Position numbers and translations under genes: made by a program. Below are positions 12,828 through 19,625 of a stretch of 23,693 bases of DNA, piece after piece. How positions within the stretch are numbered: the stretch's first letter is position 1; each line of letters starts with the position of its first letter. The stretch comes from a virus, in the IMG/VR virus record IMGVR_UViG_3300038825_000561, positions 1-23,693 of that record; one strand, 5' to 3'. A model generated the notes under the pieces. That model saw only the letters and a list, made by a program, of their open reading frames with translations, was not told where the DNA came from and did not search any database.

Positions 12828-14165
12828 ATGCCTACAGATAATAATAATGATATGGTTAGAATAGACCCAGATGTGAACGACCCTCTATTAAAGACAGACT
12901 CTATTCCTGTTGAAGAAGAGAATATAAAGTGTGAAGCTTGTCAAGGAATCATCTCTGAGAGTGAGCGTGTTTGTGGCTTTCATGGAGAAGACTATTGTGA
13001 AGATTGCTATGAAGAGAGACATTGCGAATGCCAGTCTTGTTGCGATGATTACCCCATTGATGACGTATACACTATGGATGGAGAGACATATTGTGATGAT
13101 TGTTATCACGAGATATTCACATATTGTGAGAGTTGTGATAATACTGTCAATAGAGACTACGCTTTATGGTCTGAGACACACCAAGAATACTACTGTGAGG
13201 ATTGCTATCCTGGAGAGGGAGAAGATGTAGACTTAGATAGTTATGGTAATGTAGACTTACACGAGTCTAAATGCTTTAATAGAAATAAGTTTAGCAGAGC
13301 AGTAGGCTTAGAGCTAGAAGCTGTGAATGATGACTATGAAGCTATGGAATACGGCTACTACGAAAGTAACTGGGAGTTTAGAAACAACTGGAGAGTAGTT
13401 CATGATGGAAGTATAGATTCTGGAGATGGTGTTGGCAGAGAATTTATAACTAGAGGTGGTTTATCTGGAGATGAGCTATACCAATCTATTGATAATATCA
13501 CTACAGATTTAAAACGAATAGGGTGGTCAGTCAATAGAAGTTGTGGTATGCATATACACATAGACGCTAGAGACTTAAAGTGGAGAGAGATTAAATATAT
13601 ATTAGCAGTCTCAAAGCTAAGTGAACAGATAATATATAAGATGCTACCAGACTCTAGGAGAAATAGTAGGTGGTGTAAAAGAATACCAATGACTATGGAA
13701 CACATAATGGATATTTGTGATGACCAAGATTTCATAGACACTTGGTATCAAGCGTTCGATACTTACCCCTCTTACGAGAAGTATAATGATGCTAGATATT
13801 GTGGAGTTAATATGCACTCTAGGATAATACATGGCTCTATAGAGTTTAGACATCACTCTGGAACACTAGATGCAGAGAAGATTATAAATTGGATAGAGAT
13901 ATGTCAGAGAATAGTTGAAGCAGGAATAAAACTAGCTAGACTAGACAGAGGTAATATAACTACTTTCAACGAGTACAAAAAGACCTATGCACTAAACCAA
14001 TACATAGAGGCATCTAAAACCTCAATGACTCCATTAGCTGTAGATGAATTCTTCCACCTATTAGAAGTAGACTCAGAACTAAGAGCCTACATGATGAAAA
14101 GAATATTAAAATTCTATAACCCTGAAATAGTTGGAGAATATACAGAAATAGGAATAAACATATAG
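12828..14165 (+). CDS. Amidoligase-family enzyme with N-terminal zinc ribbons
   Basis: Residues about 155-400 of this 445-residue protein match the putative amidoligase family (Amidoligase_2, glutamine-synthetase-like COOH-NH2 ligases): VGLELE (159-164), HDGSI (192-196), GREF (203-206), SCGMHIHID (238-246) and SIEFRHHSGTLD (337-348). These acidic and His residues correspond to the ATP/metal site. Such enzymes form amide or isopeptide bonds with ATP. Residues 35-126 hold about eight Cys pairs (CEAC, CEDC, CQSC, CDDC, CESC, CEDC) like chained LIM or treble-clef ribbons, probably for target recognition. AGGAG precedes the ATG. Together with the GAT-II gene it probably makes an amide-linked product; the substrate is unknown. 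Confidence 0.9.
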   Translation: MPTDNNNDMVRIDPDVNDPLLKTDSIPVEEENIKCEACQGIISESERVCGFHGEDYCEDCYEERHCECQSCCDDYPIDDVYTMDGETYCDDCYHEIFTYCESCDNTVNRDYALWSETHQEYYCEDCYPGEGEDVDLDSYGNVDLHESKCFNRNKFSRAVGLELEAVNDDYEAMEYGYYESNWEFRNNWRVVHDGSIDSGDGVGREFITRGGLSGDELYQSIDNITTDLKRIGWSVNRSCGMHIHIDARDLKWREIKYILAVSKLSEQIIYKMLPDSRRNSRWCKRIPMTMEHIMDICDDQDFIDTWYQAFDTYPSYEKYNDARYCGVNMHSRIIHGSIEFRHHSGTLDAEKIINWIEICQRIVEAGIKLARLDRGNITTFNEYKKTYALNQYIEASKTSMTPLAVDEFFHLLEVDSELRAYMMKRILKFYNPEIVGEYTEIGINI

Positions 14166-14173
14166 GAGAGAAT

Positions 14174-14560
14174 ATGGACACAAAGAATATGAACTCTGCT
14201 ATACATAAGGTACTTGATATGTATGGCATCAGCGAGATAAAGAAAGTAAACATAAAGTATAATAACTTTAGACATAGGATAACATTCATAGATAATATGG
14301 ATAGAGAAATAGAAATGCAGCTCAATGTTCCAGAGACAGATACATGGTACGAGCTTTACACATCTGAGATCGATACAGAGAAGATAGAATCTGTTTACTC
14401 TGGCTTGGAATTGACAGATGTATATGAAAAAGCTAAAGAGGTATTCAAGGATAAGACTGATGATATAGAGCTTGTGTTTATAGAGAGAATGATAGGTATA
14501 GAGAATAAAGAGCCAGAGGTAGATAGGCAATTTAAAACAATAGTAATGGAGGAGGAGTGA
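14174..14560 (+). CDS. Hypothetical acidic protein (128 residues)
   Basis: AGGAG lies just before the ATG, eight bases after the amidoligase stop. The protein starts with an amphipathic helix (MNSAIHKVLDMYGI), then beta-like KKVNIKYNNFRHRITFID and IEMQLNVPETDTWYELY, then acidic helices with many Glu residues. It has no cysteines and no membrane segment. The function is unknown; being third after GAT-II in the same run makes a role in the amide module possible. Its TGA overlaps the next ATG. Confidence 0.7.
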   Translation: MDTKNMNSAIHKVLDMYGISEIKKVNIKYNNFRHRITFIDNMDREIEMQLNVPETDTWYELYTSEIDTEKIESVYSGLELTDVYEKAKEVFKDKTDDIELVFIERMIGIENKEPEVDRQFKTIVMEEE

Positions 14561-14808
14561 TGGGAGATGTGTTAACAGATAAAGAATCAGATAGACTAGA
14601 GAAACGTCTATCGGATATAGAGATAGAACAAAGACAGGCATGGGGTTTACATAGGATTAGTGGAGGTTTTGTCAATGCAGAGTTTGATTATGTAGATGAT
14701 GATAAAATATATATAACACTAACAGATGGTATTCAAAGTGATTGTCAGAACACAACTAACGTAACGCATTGCTCTCTATGGAGAGATAATTTAGAATGGA
14801 CAGATTAA
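14560..14808 (+). CDS. Hypothetical protein (82 residues)
   Basis: The start is taken as ATG 14560-14562, whose A is shared with the upstream TGA and which follows GGAGGAGG at ideal spacing; a GTG one codon earlier is less likely. The protein has an N-terminal charged helix (DKESDRLEKRLSDIEIEQRQ) that may form a coiled coil, then a beta-rich part, FVNAEFDYVDDDKIYITLTD, and a short end with two Cys (SDCQ and THCS). The family is not recognised. Confidence 0.68.
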   Translation: MGDVLTDKESDRLEKRLSDIEIEQRQAWGLHRISGGFVNAEFDYVDDDKIYITLTDGIQSDCQNTTNVTHCSLWRDNLEWTD

Positions 14809-14828
14809 AAAAACAGAAAGGGATTGTA

Positions 14829-15548
14829 ATGGGAAATGTATACCACGGAAATGTGGAGACTAAGAGTAAGAAGAAAACTTATTACATAAGAGCAGATAAG
14901 TTTATAGAGTGGATGTATAACAACGAGAGAAATAATATCGCTGAGAAATTAGATTTAGCTGATGAGTTACTCTCTAATATGGAGAATGGAGATAGTAGTG
15001 TCGATAAGAATTTAGACGACGTATTACAAGCTGTTTTACAGTTAATACCAACCTCTATAATAGAAGGATATAATAATGATTATGGCTGTCAATTAAAAGA
15101 CTTGAGAGAGGATTATAATATAGATTGGGACAAGGATACTTTTTGTATAATATATTCTAAAAATTATTCTAAGTTTAAGAAGAAGCAGATAGAGAGAAGG
15201 GATATGTTAAATAATATCAGAAAAGTACAGAGACTTAGTCCTCACGATTACAGATATAATAAAAGTGAGTTGATTGACTACCTAAAAGCTACTGTAGAAA
15301 GTTGGTCTGGAGAGTTAGAGACAGATGATATATATTGGGATTGTCTAGATGGATATGATATAGGTATTTCTGTTGATAAAACAATCGGTGATAGAAAGAT
15401 ATATAGTGTTCATACTTACAAGTTGCTAGAGGGAGAAGATGGAACCTTGTATGGAACTCCAGATGAGATAGCGTCTTTTAGAATATGTATTGTCTCTATA
15501 AGTAATAGACATACGAGAAATGAAAAAATTATAAAGGAGGTTTTTTAA
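14829..15548 (+). CDS. Hypothetical protein (239 residues)
   Basis: The start chosen is ATG 14829, with AAAGGG six bases upstream; an ATG at 14796 lies inside the preceding gene and has no SD. The protein is soluble. It opens with a basic beta part (KSKKKTYYIRADKFIEWMYN), followed by an acidic helical stretch around residues 35-75, a central region with YDYRYNKSELIDYLKAT-like helical character, and a late beta part (YDIGISVDKTIG, IYSVHTYKLLEGEDG). No catalytic motif is apparent. It may be a structural or host-interaction protein. It is in the same early run as the amidoligase. Confidence 0.7.
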   Translation: MGNVYHGNVETKSKKKTYYIRADKFIEWMYNNERNNIAEKLDLADELLSNMENGDSSVDKNLDDVLQAVLQLIPTSIIEGYNNDYGCQLKDLREDYNIDWDKDTFCIIYSKNYSKFKKKQIERRDMLNNIRKVQRLSPHDYRYNKSELIDYLKATVESWSGELETDDIYWDCLDGYDIGISVDKTIGDRKIYSVHTYKLLEGEDGTLYGTPDEIASFRICIVSISNRHTRNEKIIKEVF

Positions 15549-15550
15549 AT

Positions 15551-15763
15551 ATGTTAATTGATAAAAGAAAATTGAAAAAGAAAGAAGGAATCGATCTAGA
15601 CGAGATGGGATTCTCTGATTGTGGAGAAAGTTCTTGGGAGTTTATTGATGGAGAAGATTATGGAGATGGTGGTTGTGAGAGATGGAGAGACCCTAAGACT
15701 GACAAAGTGTATGAGATAATGTGGGATAGAGTTAGACATACTAATGATGCTGTGGAGGTATAG
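15551..15763 (+). CDS. Small acidic protein (70 residues)
   Basis: A perfect AAGGAGG (15534-15540) lies upstream, with a long T/A spacer before the ATG. The protein has a basic start, MLIDKRKLKKKEG, then is acidic and Trp/Gly-rich (SSWEFIDGEDYGDGGCERWRD) and ends with DRVRHTNDAVEV. Two Cys residues (SDCG and GGCE) are spaced too far apart for a simple CxxC. The family is not recognised. Confidence 0.66.
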   Translation: MLIDKRKLKKKEGIDLDEMGFSDCGESSWEFIDGEDYGDGGCERWRDPKTDKVYEIMWDRVRHTNDAVEV

Positions 15764-15765
15764 TA

Positions 15766-15930
15766 ATGCCTATGCCTAATCATTGTATAGATTGCGACAA
15801 GGTCGCTGTAGTTATTGAGGACAATGTTCCTTATTGTGCAAAATGTTATCTCCATAATTTAAAAGGTGAGCCTACAACTGCTGATGAATTTAACAAACAA
15901 CTAGATAGAACTAGAGAAAGTAAAAAGTAG
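15766..15930 (+). CDS. Small zinc-ribbon protein (54 residues)
   Basis: ATG 15766-15768 follows GGAGG (15754-15758) by seven bases and ends at TAG 15928-15930, two bases after the upstream stop. The product starts MPMPNHCIDCDKVAVVIEDN and continues VPYCAKCYLH, so it has a single rubredoxin-like C-x2-C...C-x2-C knuckle, followed by a charged helix. It may bind nucleic acid or protein as a zinc knuckle. It ends the amidoligase-to-15.9 kb run. Confidence 0.68.
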   Translation: MPMPNHCIDCDKVAVVIEDNVPYCAKCYLHNLKGEPTTADEFNKQLDRTRESKK

Positions 15931-16077
15931 TATATATATATAGCCCAACCAACAAAGATACTTACAATATAATCGCTAATCAAACGAAAAGCAAGCAGAA
16001 AATTATTTTCTTGTTTAGATACCCTAGTAAGTATTAATATTATATGTTAAAAATAATAGAATGAGAGGAGTCTTATA
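15931..16077 (+). promoter_or_regulatory. Intergenic region with nested dyads
   Basis: This 147-bp gap has an outer inverted repeat, ATACTTAC (15958-15965) with GTAAGTAT (16027-16034), and an inner near-perfect hairpin, AGAAAAT-T-ATTTTCT (about 15999-16013). A TATAAT hexamer lies inside but has no good -35 box; a TTGTTT upstream of TTAATA-like sequence is weak. It sits at the switch from the amide-module genes to the recombination genes, so it may be an operator, attenuator or processing site. Confidence 0.4.
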
Positions 16078-16962
16078 ATGCCAGGAATTGGTTTTAAATA
16101 TCCAGATGGCGAGACAATTACTTTTGAAGATGCTTTAGATAATGACAAGCTAGACTTAGAGAGAATGGGTGTATATTATACTGCTCTCAAAGAGATGTCT
16201 AAGGTCAGAGATCCAGACAGAAAGCCTAGTGTTACCGAGTTAATTAATGGAACCTGTCAAGCTTATCTAGAGAGAACAGAAGATTATTATTTAGACCCTC
16301 AGGCTCAAGCATTTGCTCTAGCTGGTACACTACATCATAAAAGATTAGAAGATAATGCTAGCGAAGAAGATGCAGAGATTCAGCTAGAAGGAATAGATAT
16401 AACAGGAATTGTAGATTTATATCAAGAGTCTACAGAAACATTAATAGATTATAAAAATACTGGCTCTTTCAAAGCAGCTAAGGTTCTTGGTCTAGATTTT
16501 TATTTAGATGATGACCCTAGTGGAGCAGTCTATAAAAGGAGTGGTAGATGGGGCAAGGCAGGAACTCCTAAAAAAGTAAAGAGGTGGTGGAGGAATCCAG
16601 AGAAAGCAGACCTAGAGGATTGGGGTTGGCAAATAAATATGTATAGGTATCTATTAGAATCTACAGGAAAAAATGTAGAGAAGATGTATGTTCAGATGAC
16701 AGTTCGAGATGGAGGTCTTATGGCTGCTAGAGATAGAGGAGTAGATAAGAATATATATTTAGTAGAGGTTCCATATATACACAACGATCATTTATTAGAA
16801 TTTTTTACAACAAAAAGAGATGCACTACTTGAGTCACTTGAGAACAAAAAGACTCCGAGTAAATGTAGCGACGTAGAAACTTGGGGTGGGATAAAATGTC
16901 AAAGATTTTGTCCTGTCAGAGAGTTTTGTCCTCATGTATCTTTTGAAATAGGAAGCGAGTAA
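16078..16962 (+). CDS. Cas4/RecB-like PD-(D/E)XK nuclease with probable Fe-S cluster
   Basis: This 294-residue protein has RecB-family nuclease motifs: GTLHH (83-87), GIVDLY with Asp113, LIDYKNTG with the D124-x-K126 core, and QINMYRYL (185-192), the motif IV Gln-Tyr helix. Cysteines C60 (TELINGTCQAY), C274, C278 and C284 (KCQRFCPVREFC) match the split four-Cys pattern that holds a 4Fe-4S cluster in Cas4 and AddB. It probably acts as a 5'-3' or end-processing exonuclease, making single strands for the annealing protein next door. AGGAG lies eight bases before the ATG. A CRISPR function is not indicated; no array or other cas genes are present. Confidence 0.88.
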   Translation: MPGIGFKYPDGETITFEDALDNDKLDLERMGVYYTALKEMSKVRDPDRKPSVTELINGTCQAYLERTEDYYLDPQAQAFALAGTLHHKRLEDNASEEDAEIQLEGIDITGIVDLYQESTETLIDYKNTGSFKAAKVLGLDFYLDDDPSGAVYKRSGRWGKAGTPKKVKRWWRNPEKADLEDWGWQINMYRYLLESTGKNVEKMYVQMTVRDGGLMAARDRGVDKNIYLVEVPYIHNDHLLEFFTTKRDALLESLENKKTPSKCSDVETWGGIKCQRFCPVREFCPHVSFEIGSE

Positions 16963-16966
16963 TAGA

Positions 16967-17542
16967 ATGAATAGCGTTTTTGAAAAGCTAGATAATATAG
17001 ATGTCTCTGCTAAGTCAGAAAAGAAAGGTATGTTTACCTATCTTAGTTGGGCATGGGCAGTTAGGGAGCTACTTAGAGTTGCTCCAGATGCTACCTGGGA
17101 GACACACGATTGGGAGGTTAATGGGATTAGGCAACCATACATGGAGACAGAAGCTGGTTGCTTTGTAAAGGTATCTGTTACAGTTAATGATATAACTAGA
17201 GAACAAGTACACCCTGTATTAGATAATAGAAATCAAACAATAAAGAAGCCTAATGCTTTTGAAGTTAATACATCAATACAAAGATGTCTAGCTAAAGCAA
17301 TAGCTCTACATGGTTTAGGTCTATATATATTTGCAGGTGAAGACTTGCCAGATACTTCTATATCATCAGATGAAATAAAGTACTTAGAAGCTATAGCAAA
17401 AAAAGTGGGAGAACCACACCTAAGTAAAGTTAAGAATGCACTAGAGAGTGGTAAGGTCAATAAGTCAAACTTGGAAAAGACAGTCCAAGCTTTAGAGCAG
17501 TTGATATCAAAAGAAAAAGATAAGGAGACAGATAATGTCTGA
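16967..17542 (+). CDS. Single-strand annealing protein, DUF1071/Sak-like
   Basis: This 191-residue protein resembles the DUF1071 (Sak-like, Rad52-superfamily) annealing proteins: FEKLDNIDVSAKSEKKG, then FTYLSWAWAVRELLRVAPDA with the conserved YLSW-AW block, a beta region, and the NTSIQRCLAKAIALHGLGLY helix that is characteristic of these phage recombinases. Such proteins anneal complementary single strands during phage recombination and repair. The final 60 residues are a charged helix (SLEKTVQALEQL type). It lies four bases after the nuclease and overlaps the SSB-like gene by eight bases, completing the classic exonuclease-annealase-SSB order. Confidence 0.85.
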   Translation: MNSVFEKLDNIDVSAKSEKKGMFTYLSWAWAVRELLRVAPDATWETHDWEVNGIRQPYMETEAGCFVKVSVTVNDITREQVHPVLDNRNQTIKKPNAFEVNTSIQRCLAKAIALHGLGLYIFAGEDLPDTSISSDEIKYLEAIAKKVGEPHLSKVKNALESGKVNKSNLEKTVQALEQLISKEKDKETDNV

Positions 17543-18107
17543 CGTAGATAATATAATGGCTAGTGACGAAGCATATTACGATCCATCACAAGATATACCT
17601 ATGCTGATTCCAGAGGGAAAGTATAAGGCTAATGCACTAGAGTTGAGTAAAAGAGAAGTTAAGGTAAGGAATCAGTTCTTAGCTGACGTATACGATATAA
17701 TGTTTGAGGTAAGTGAAGATAATAAAGGTGAATCAGTTGAGAGCGATGGTAAGGAAGTAGACAAAGGTTTGTTCTCTGGTAGAAAACTAAAGTCAAAAGG
17801 TTTTTTTAGATTTAAAAAACCAGACCCTTCCAACGCAGACCACGCTGGTCTAGAAGAAAATAGTCGTTCTAATAAATCATACTTAGAACTATTAGATTCA
17901 TTCCAGATTAAGACAGAGGCAGATAACGAAGGTAAATTTTTTCTACCAAATATAAACGAAAGTGATATATCTGGTATGCCTGTTATTATAGATGTAGTCC
18001 ACGAGTCTTGGACTAATAAACAAGGCGAAGAAAAAGTATCTGCTAAAGCTCAGTCTATATTTATTTGGGAGGGAGCAGAAAGAAAAGAAGAAGAACTTCC
18101 TTTCTAG
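17535..18107 (+). CDS. Single-stranded DNA-binding protein-like
   Basis: This 190-residue protein ends in EEELPF, like the acidic tip by which bacterial and phage SSBs recruit partners (consensus D-D-x-x-P-F). The body is beta-rich (MLIPEGKYKANALELSKREV, VYDIMFEVSED, KGFFRFKKPD, MPVIIDVVHESW, AKAQSIFIWEGA), fitting an OB-like or DUF669-type fold. A long acidic loop occurs around residues 60-80. AAGGAG precedes the ATG, which lies within the end of the annealase gene. The order nuclease-annealase-SSB supports the call. A DUF669-type partner of the annealase is the near-equivalent alternative. Confidence 0.75.
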   Translation: MSDVDNIMASDEAYYDPSQDIPMLIPEGKYKANALELSKREVKVRNQFLADVYDIMFEVSEDNKGESVESDGKEVDKGLFSGRKLKSKGFFRFKKPDPSNADHAGLEENSRSNKSYLELLDSFQIKTEADNEGKFFLPNINESDISGMPVIIDVVHESWTNKQGEEKVSAKAQSIFIWEGAERKEEELPF

Positions 18108-18121
18108 TTTATTGATCAGTC

Positions 18122-18173
18122 AGAGGGTACGGTTTTTTCATTGGTTTATTTATCGTACCCTCTAAATTTTTAG
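18122..18173 (+). terminator. Hairpin with U-tract: intrinsic terminator
   Basis: AGAGGGTACG (18122-18131) pairs perfectly with CGTACCCTCT (18154-18163) around a 22-nt T-rich loop, and is followed by AAATTTTT. The 10-bp GC-containing stem and U-run fit a rho-independent terminator just after the SSB-like gene, probably partial, since no strong promoter follows and downstream genes are in the same direction. Confidence 0.6.
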
Positions 18174-18182
18174 GAGTTTATT

Positions 18183-18317
18183 ATGAAGATGTGCAGAGAT
18201 TGTCTAAAGGATTTTGATTTATTAAATGATAATTTATGTAACGCGTGCAAAAGAAGAGAAGATATGTTTTGGGATGATTTATTAAAAATAATTACGGAGA
18301 GCTATGATGAAATTTAA
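18183..18317 (+). CDS. Small C4 zinc-finger protein (44 residues)
   Basis: ATG 18183-18185 follows AGGAG (18172-18176). The TAA at 18315-18317 lies inside the next gene. The product begins MKMCRDCLKDFDLLNDNLCN and continues ACKRREDMFW, giving two CxxC pairs 15 residues apart, which is a single treble-clef or zinc-ribbon knuckle, followed by an amphipathic helix. It is too short for the gene list of most callers but has a clean SD. The function is unknown. Confidence 0.65.
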   Translation: MKMCRDCLKDFDLLNDNLCNACKRREDMFWDDLLKIITESYDEI

Positions 18318-18501
18318 AATGGTAGATGAGCTAGAATCCCTAGTAATAACAATGGGTTCTGATGCAGACCAGGAAGACGTAGATGATTTTGTAAAGTTTA
18401 TATGGAAGAAGGCAGAGCAAAGAGGATTAGTGGTAACTAGAAAGGATAAAAGAGAAGATGAAGGTAGAAATTTGGAACGAGATAATGGAGAAAATGTGTG
18501 A
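18304..18501 (+). CDS. Small acidic hypothetical protein (65 residues)
   Basis: The ATG lies in the end of the zinc-finger gene, with GGAG just upstream. The protein has a hydrophobic strand (ESLVITMGS), an acidic DADQEDVDDFVKFIWKKAEQ helix, then a basic tail (RKDKREDEGRN). No motif is recognised. It overlaps the following gene by 44 nt. Confidence 0.55.
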   Translation: MMKFKMVDELESLVITMGSDADQEDVDDFVKFIWKKAEQRGLVVTRKDKREDEGRNLERDNGENV

Positions 18502-18679
18502 GCTTATGGGCGAGAAGGATGGTATTGATGCCTGTGTGGAGGTCAAAAGAGAGGTTAAACCTAAGACTCCTATATATGACCTGTCCCCTAGAGATGATAA
18601 GCATTTAATTTTTAAGCTTAGAAAAATCTATTCTAAACATAGAGAATCTACTAAGCTAAATGGATATAATTTAGAATAA
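18458..18679 (+). CDS. Small hypothetical protein (73 residues)
   Basis: This ORF overlaps the previous one by 44 nt. None of the possible starts (ATG 18458, 18485 or 18494) has a strong SD, so the start is uncertain. The protein is basic in the second half (VKREVKPKTPIYDLSPRD, then KHLIFKLRKIYSKHRES), possibly a nucleic acid-binding helix. The stop is just before the structured element at 18687-18802. The family is not recognised. Confidence 0.5.
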   Translation: MKVEIWNEIMEKMCELMGEKDGIDACVEVKREVKPKTPIYDLSPRDDKHLIFKLRKIYSKHRESTKLNGYNLE

Positions 18680-18686
18680 AAGATTT

Positions 18687-18802
18687 GGCAAGTGAGTATC
18701 TTTTCAGATATCAAATTAAGATTGAAAGGTCTTTTTGATGTGTGGTGGTTTACTTATAGGGTAAATATTGAAATTGATACGATTGGTTGGCACCCACTTG
18801 CC
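18687..18802 (+). ncRNA. Candidate structured RNA with four or more helices
   Basis: Within a 146-bp intergenic gap, GGCAAGTG (18687-18694) pairs perfectly with CACTTGCC (18795-18802). Inside are hairpins TATCT/AGATA (18697-18701/18706-18710, loop TTTC), TCAAA/TTTGA with nested AAGA/TCTT (18711-18738), and TTTAC/GTAAA (18749-18753/18761-18765). GGTG (18744-18747) can pair with CACC (18791-18794), abutting the closing stem. This is a compact multibranch fold with no ORF, no U-tract and the only long gap in this gene run. It may be a riboswitch-like leader of the gene at 18826, a trans-acting phage RNA or a processing site. I recognise no known RNA family. Confidence 0.5.
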
Positions 18803-18825
18803 GTAAATTTAAATGGAGATAATAG

Positions 18826-19068
18826 ATGTTAAGATCGAAAAGAAAAAAACCTACAAACAAAGAGTTGTATAGAGACATGGGTACTCTTTTTAAGCTTGTT
18901 AATTCTATAGGCAGTAATGTAGATTCAATGCGTATTGTTATAGAGAATTACTTAGATATGAAAAAAGATACAAAAAAGTTAGCAAAATATATAGAGAAAA
19001 AAGCAGAGGAAATGAAAGATGAAAGCAAGCGAAGTAAAGAAGTTCAAGAAGATAAAACTACCGAGTAG
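18826..19068 (+). CDS. Small helical basic/acidic protein (80 residues)
   Basis: A GGAG lies shortly before the ATG. The product has a basic N-terminus (RSKRKKPTNKELYRD) and then two long helices (LFKLVNSIGSNVDSMRIVIENYL, then a Lys/Glu coil KKLAKYIEKKAEEMKDESKR). This looks like a small dimeric coiled coil. It overlaps the next gene by 50 nt. The family is not recognised. Confidence 0.6.
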   Translation: MLRSKRKKPTNKELYRDMGTLFKLVNSIGSNVDSMRIVIENYLDMKKDTKKLAKYIEKKAEEMKDESKRSKEVQEDKTTE

Positions 19069-19324
19069 TTGTTCTCTGTGCAGCAAAGTCGATAGTGAAT
19101 ATTGGTACGCAGTACTTTCTTGTCTTACTCCAACTGAAATTAAAAACTATGATACGGAGGATTTACTTCCTGTAGTTGGAGGTGTTAGTCATTATGTCTT
19201 ATGTGAAGATTGCAGTAAGAGATACAATGCCCAGCCTCCAGAGTATCAAATATTTATGAGGAAAAACTTAATGAAAAAAGCTAAATGTAATTGTAGCTGT
19301 GGGATGTTACTAGATGCCGAATAG
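19019..19324 (+). CDS. Cys-rich zinc-binding protein (101 residues)
   Basis: The protein opens with a basic helix (KKFKKIKLP), then CSLC, a long beta-rich middle (EYWYAVLSCLTPTEIKN), a CEDC pair in the YVLCEDCSKRYNAQPPE segment, and a Cys-rich end, KCNCSCGMLLDAE. The two CxxC pairs fit a zinc ribbon, and the terminal CNCSC may bind a second metal. It overlaps both neighbours (50 nt and 11 nt), typical of a packed early block. The function is unknown; nucleic acid binding is a guess. Confidence 0.65.
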   Translation: MKASEVKKFKKIKLPSSCSLCSKVDSEYWYAVLSCLTPTEIKNYDTEDLLPVVGGVSHYVLCEDCSKRYNAQPPEYQIFMRKNLMKKAKCNCSCGMLLDAE

Positions 19325-19625
19325 AAGTAAGCAAAAAGGAAACAGATTCGAAAGAGAATGTGTTGGCATGGCAAAAGAAAAAGATTTAAAAGCGCAAAGA
19401 GCGTGGGGTTCTGATGGTCGATCTTTGGGAGAGCATGAAGAGGTCGACCTATTAATTAATAAACACAAAGCACAGTGTAAAGTAAGAAAGAGGATAGCAA
19501 AATGGCTAAAACCCAGCGAGGAAGTGGACATACAGATAGTGAAGGAAGACCGAGGGGAGGTTTACGTAATCCAGAAATACGAAGATTGGTTAGAGAGGGA
19601 AAAGCTTCTCCTAGTTCAGACATAG
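19314..19625 (+). CDS. Holliday junction resolvase-like PD-(D/E)XK nuclease
   Basis: The 103-residue protein follows the Hjc-type layout: KGNRFERE with Glu13/Glu15 in helix 1, a flexible GSDGRSLGEH loop, EVDLLI with Asp45, and QCKVRK where Lys56 is the catalytic Lys of the (D/E/Q)-x-K core (here Gln54 replaces the usual acid). The end, KPSEEVDIQIVKEDRGEVYV, fits the second half of the fold. It would cut branched DNA made by recombination or replication. It is next to other recombination genes. The last 124 nt overlap the following gene in another frame. Confidence 0.72.
   Translation: MPNRSKQKGNRFERECVGMAKEKDLKAQRAWGSDGRSLGEHEEVDLLINKHKAQCKVRKRIAKWLKPSEEVDIQIVKEDRGEVYVIQKYEDWLEREKLLLVQT

Noticed and set aside
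14114-14641. 175-residue leftward ORF rich in Leu/Ile/Tyr
   Set aside because: It is antisense to two SD-led rightward genes; the hydrophobic composition is what purine-rich coding sequence gives in the reverse frame.
16078-16962. CRISPR-associated Cas4
   Set aside because: The motif set is Cas4-like, but no repeat-spacer array, Cas1 or Cas2 is present, and the annealase and SSB neighbours indicate phage recombination.
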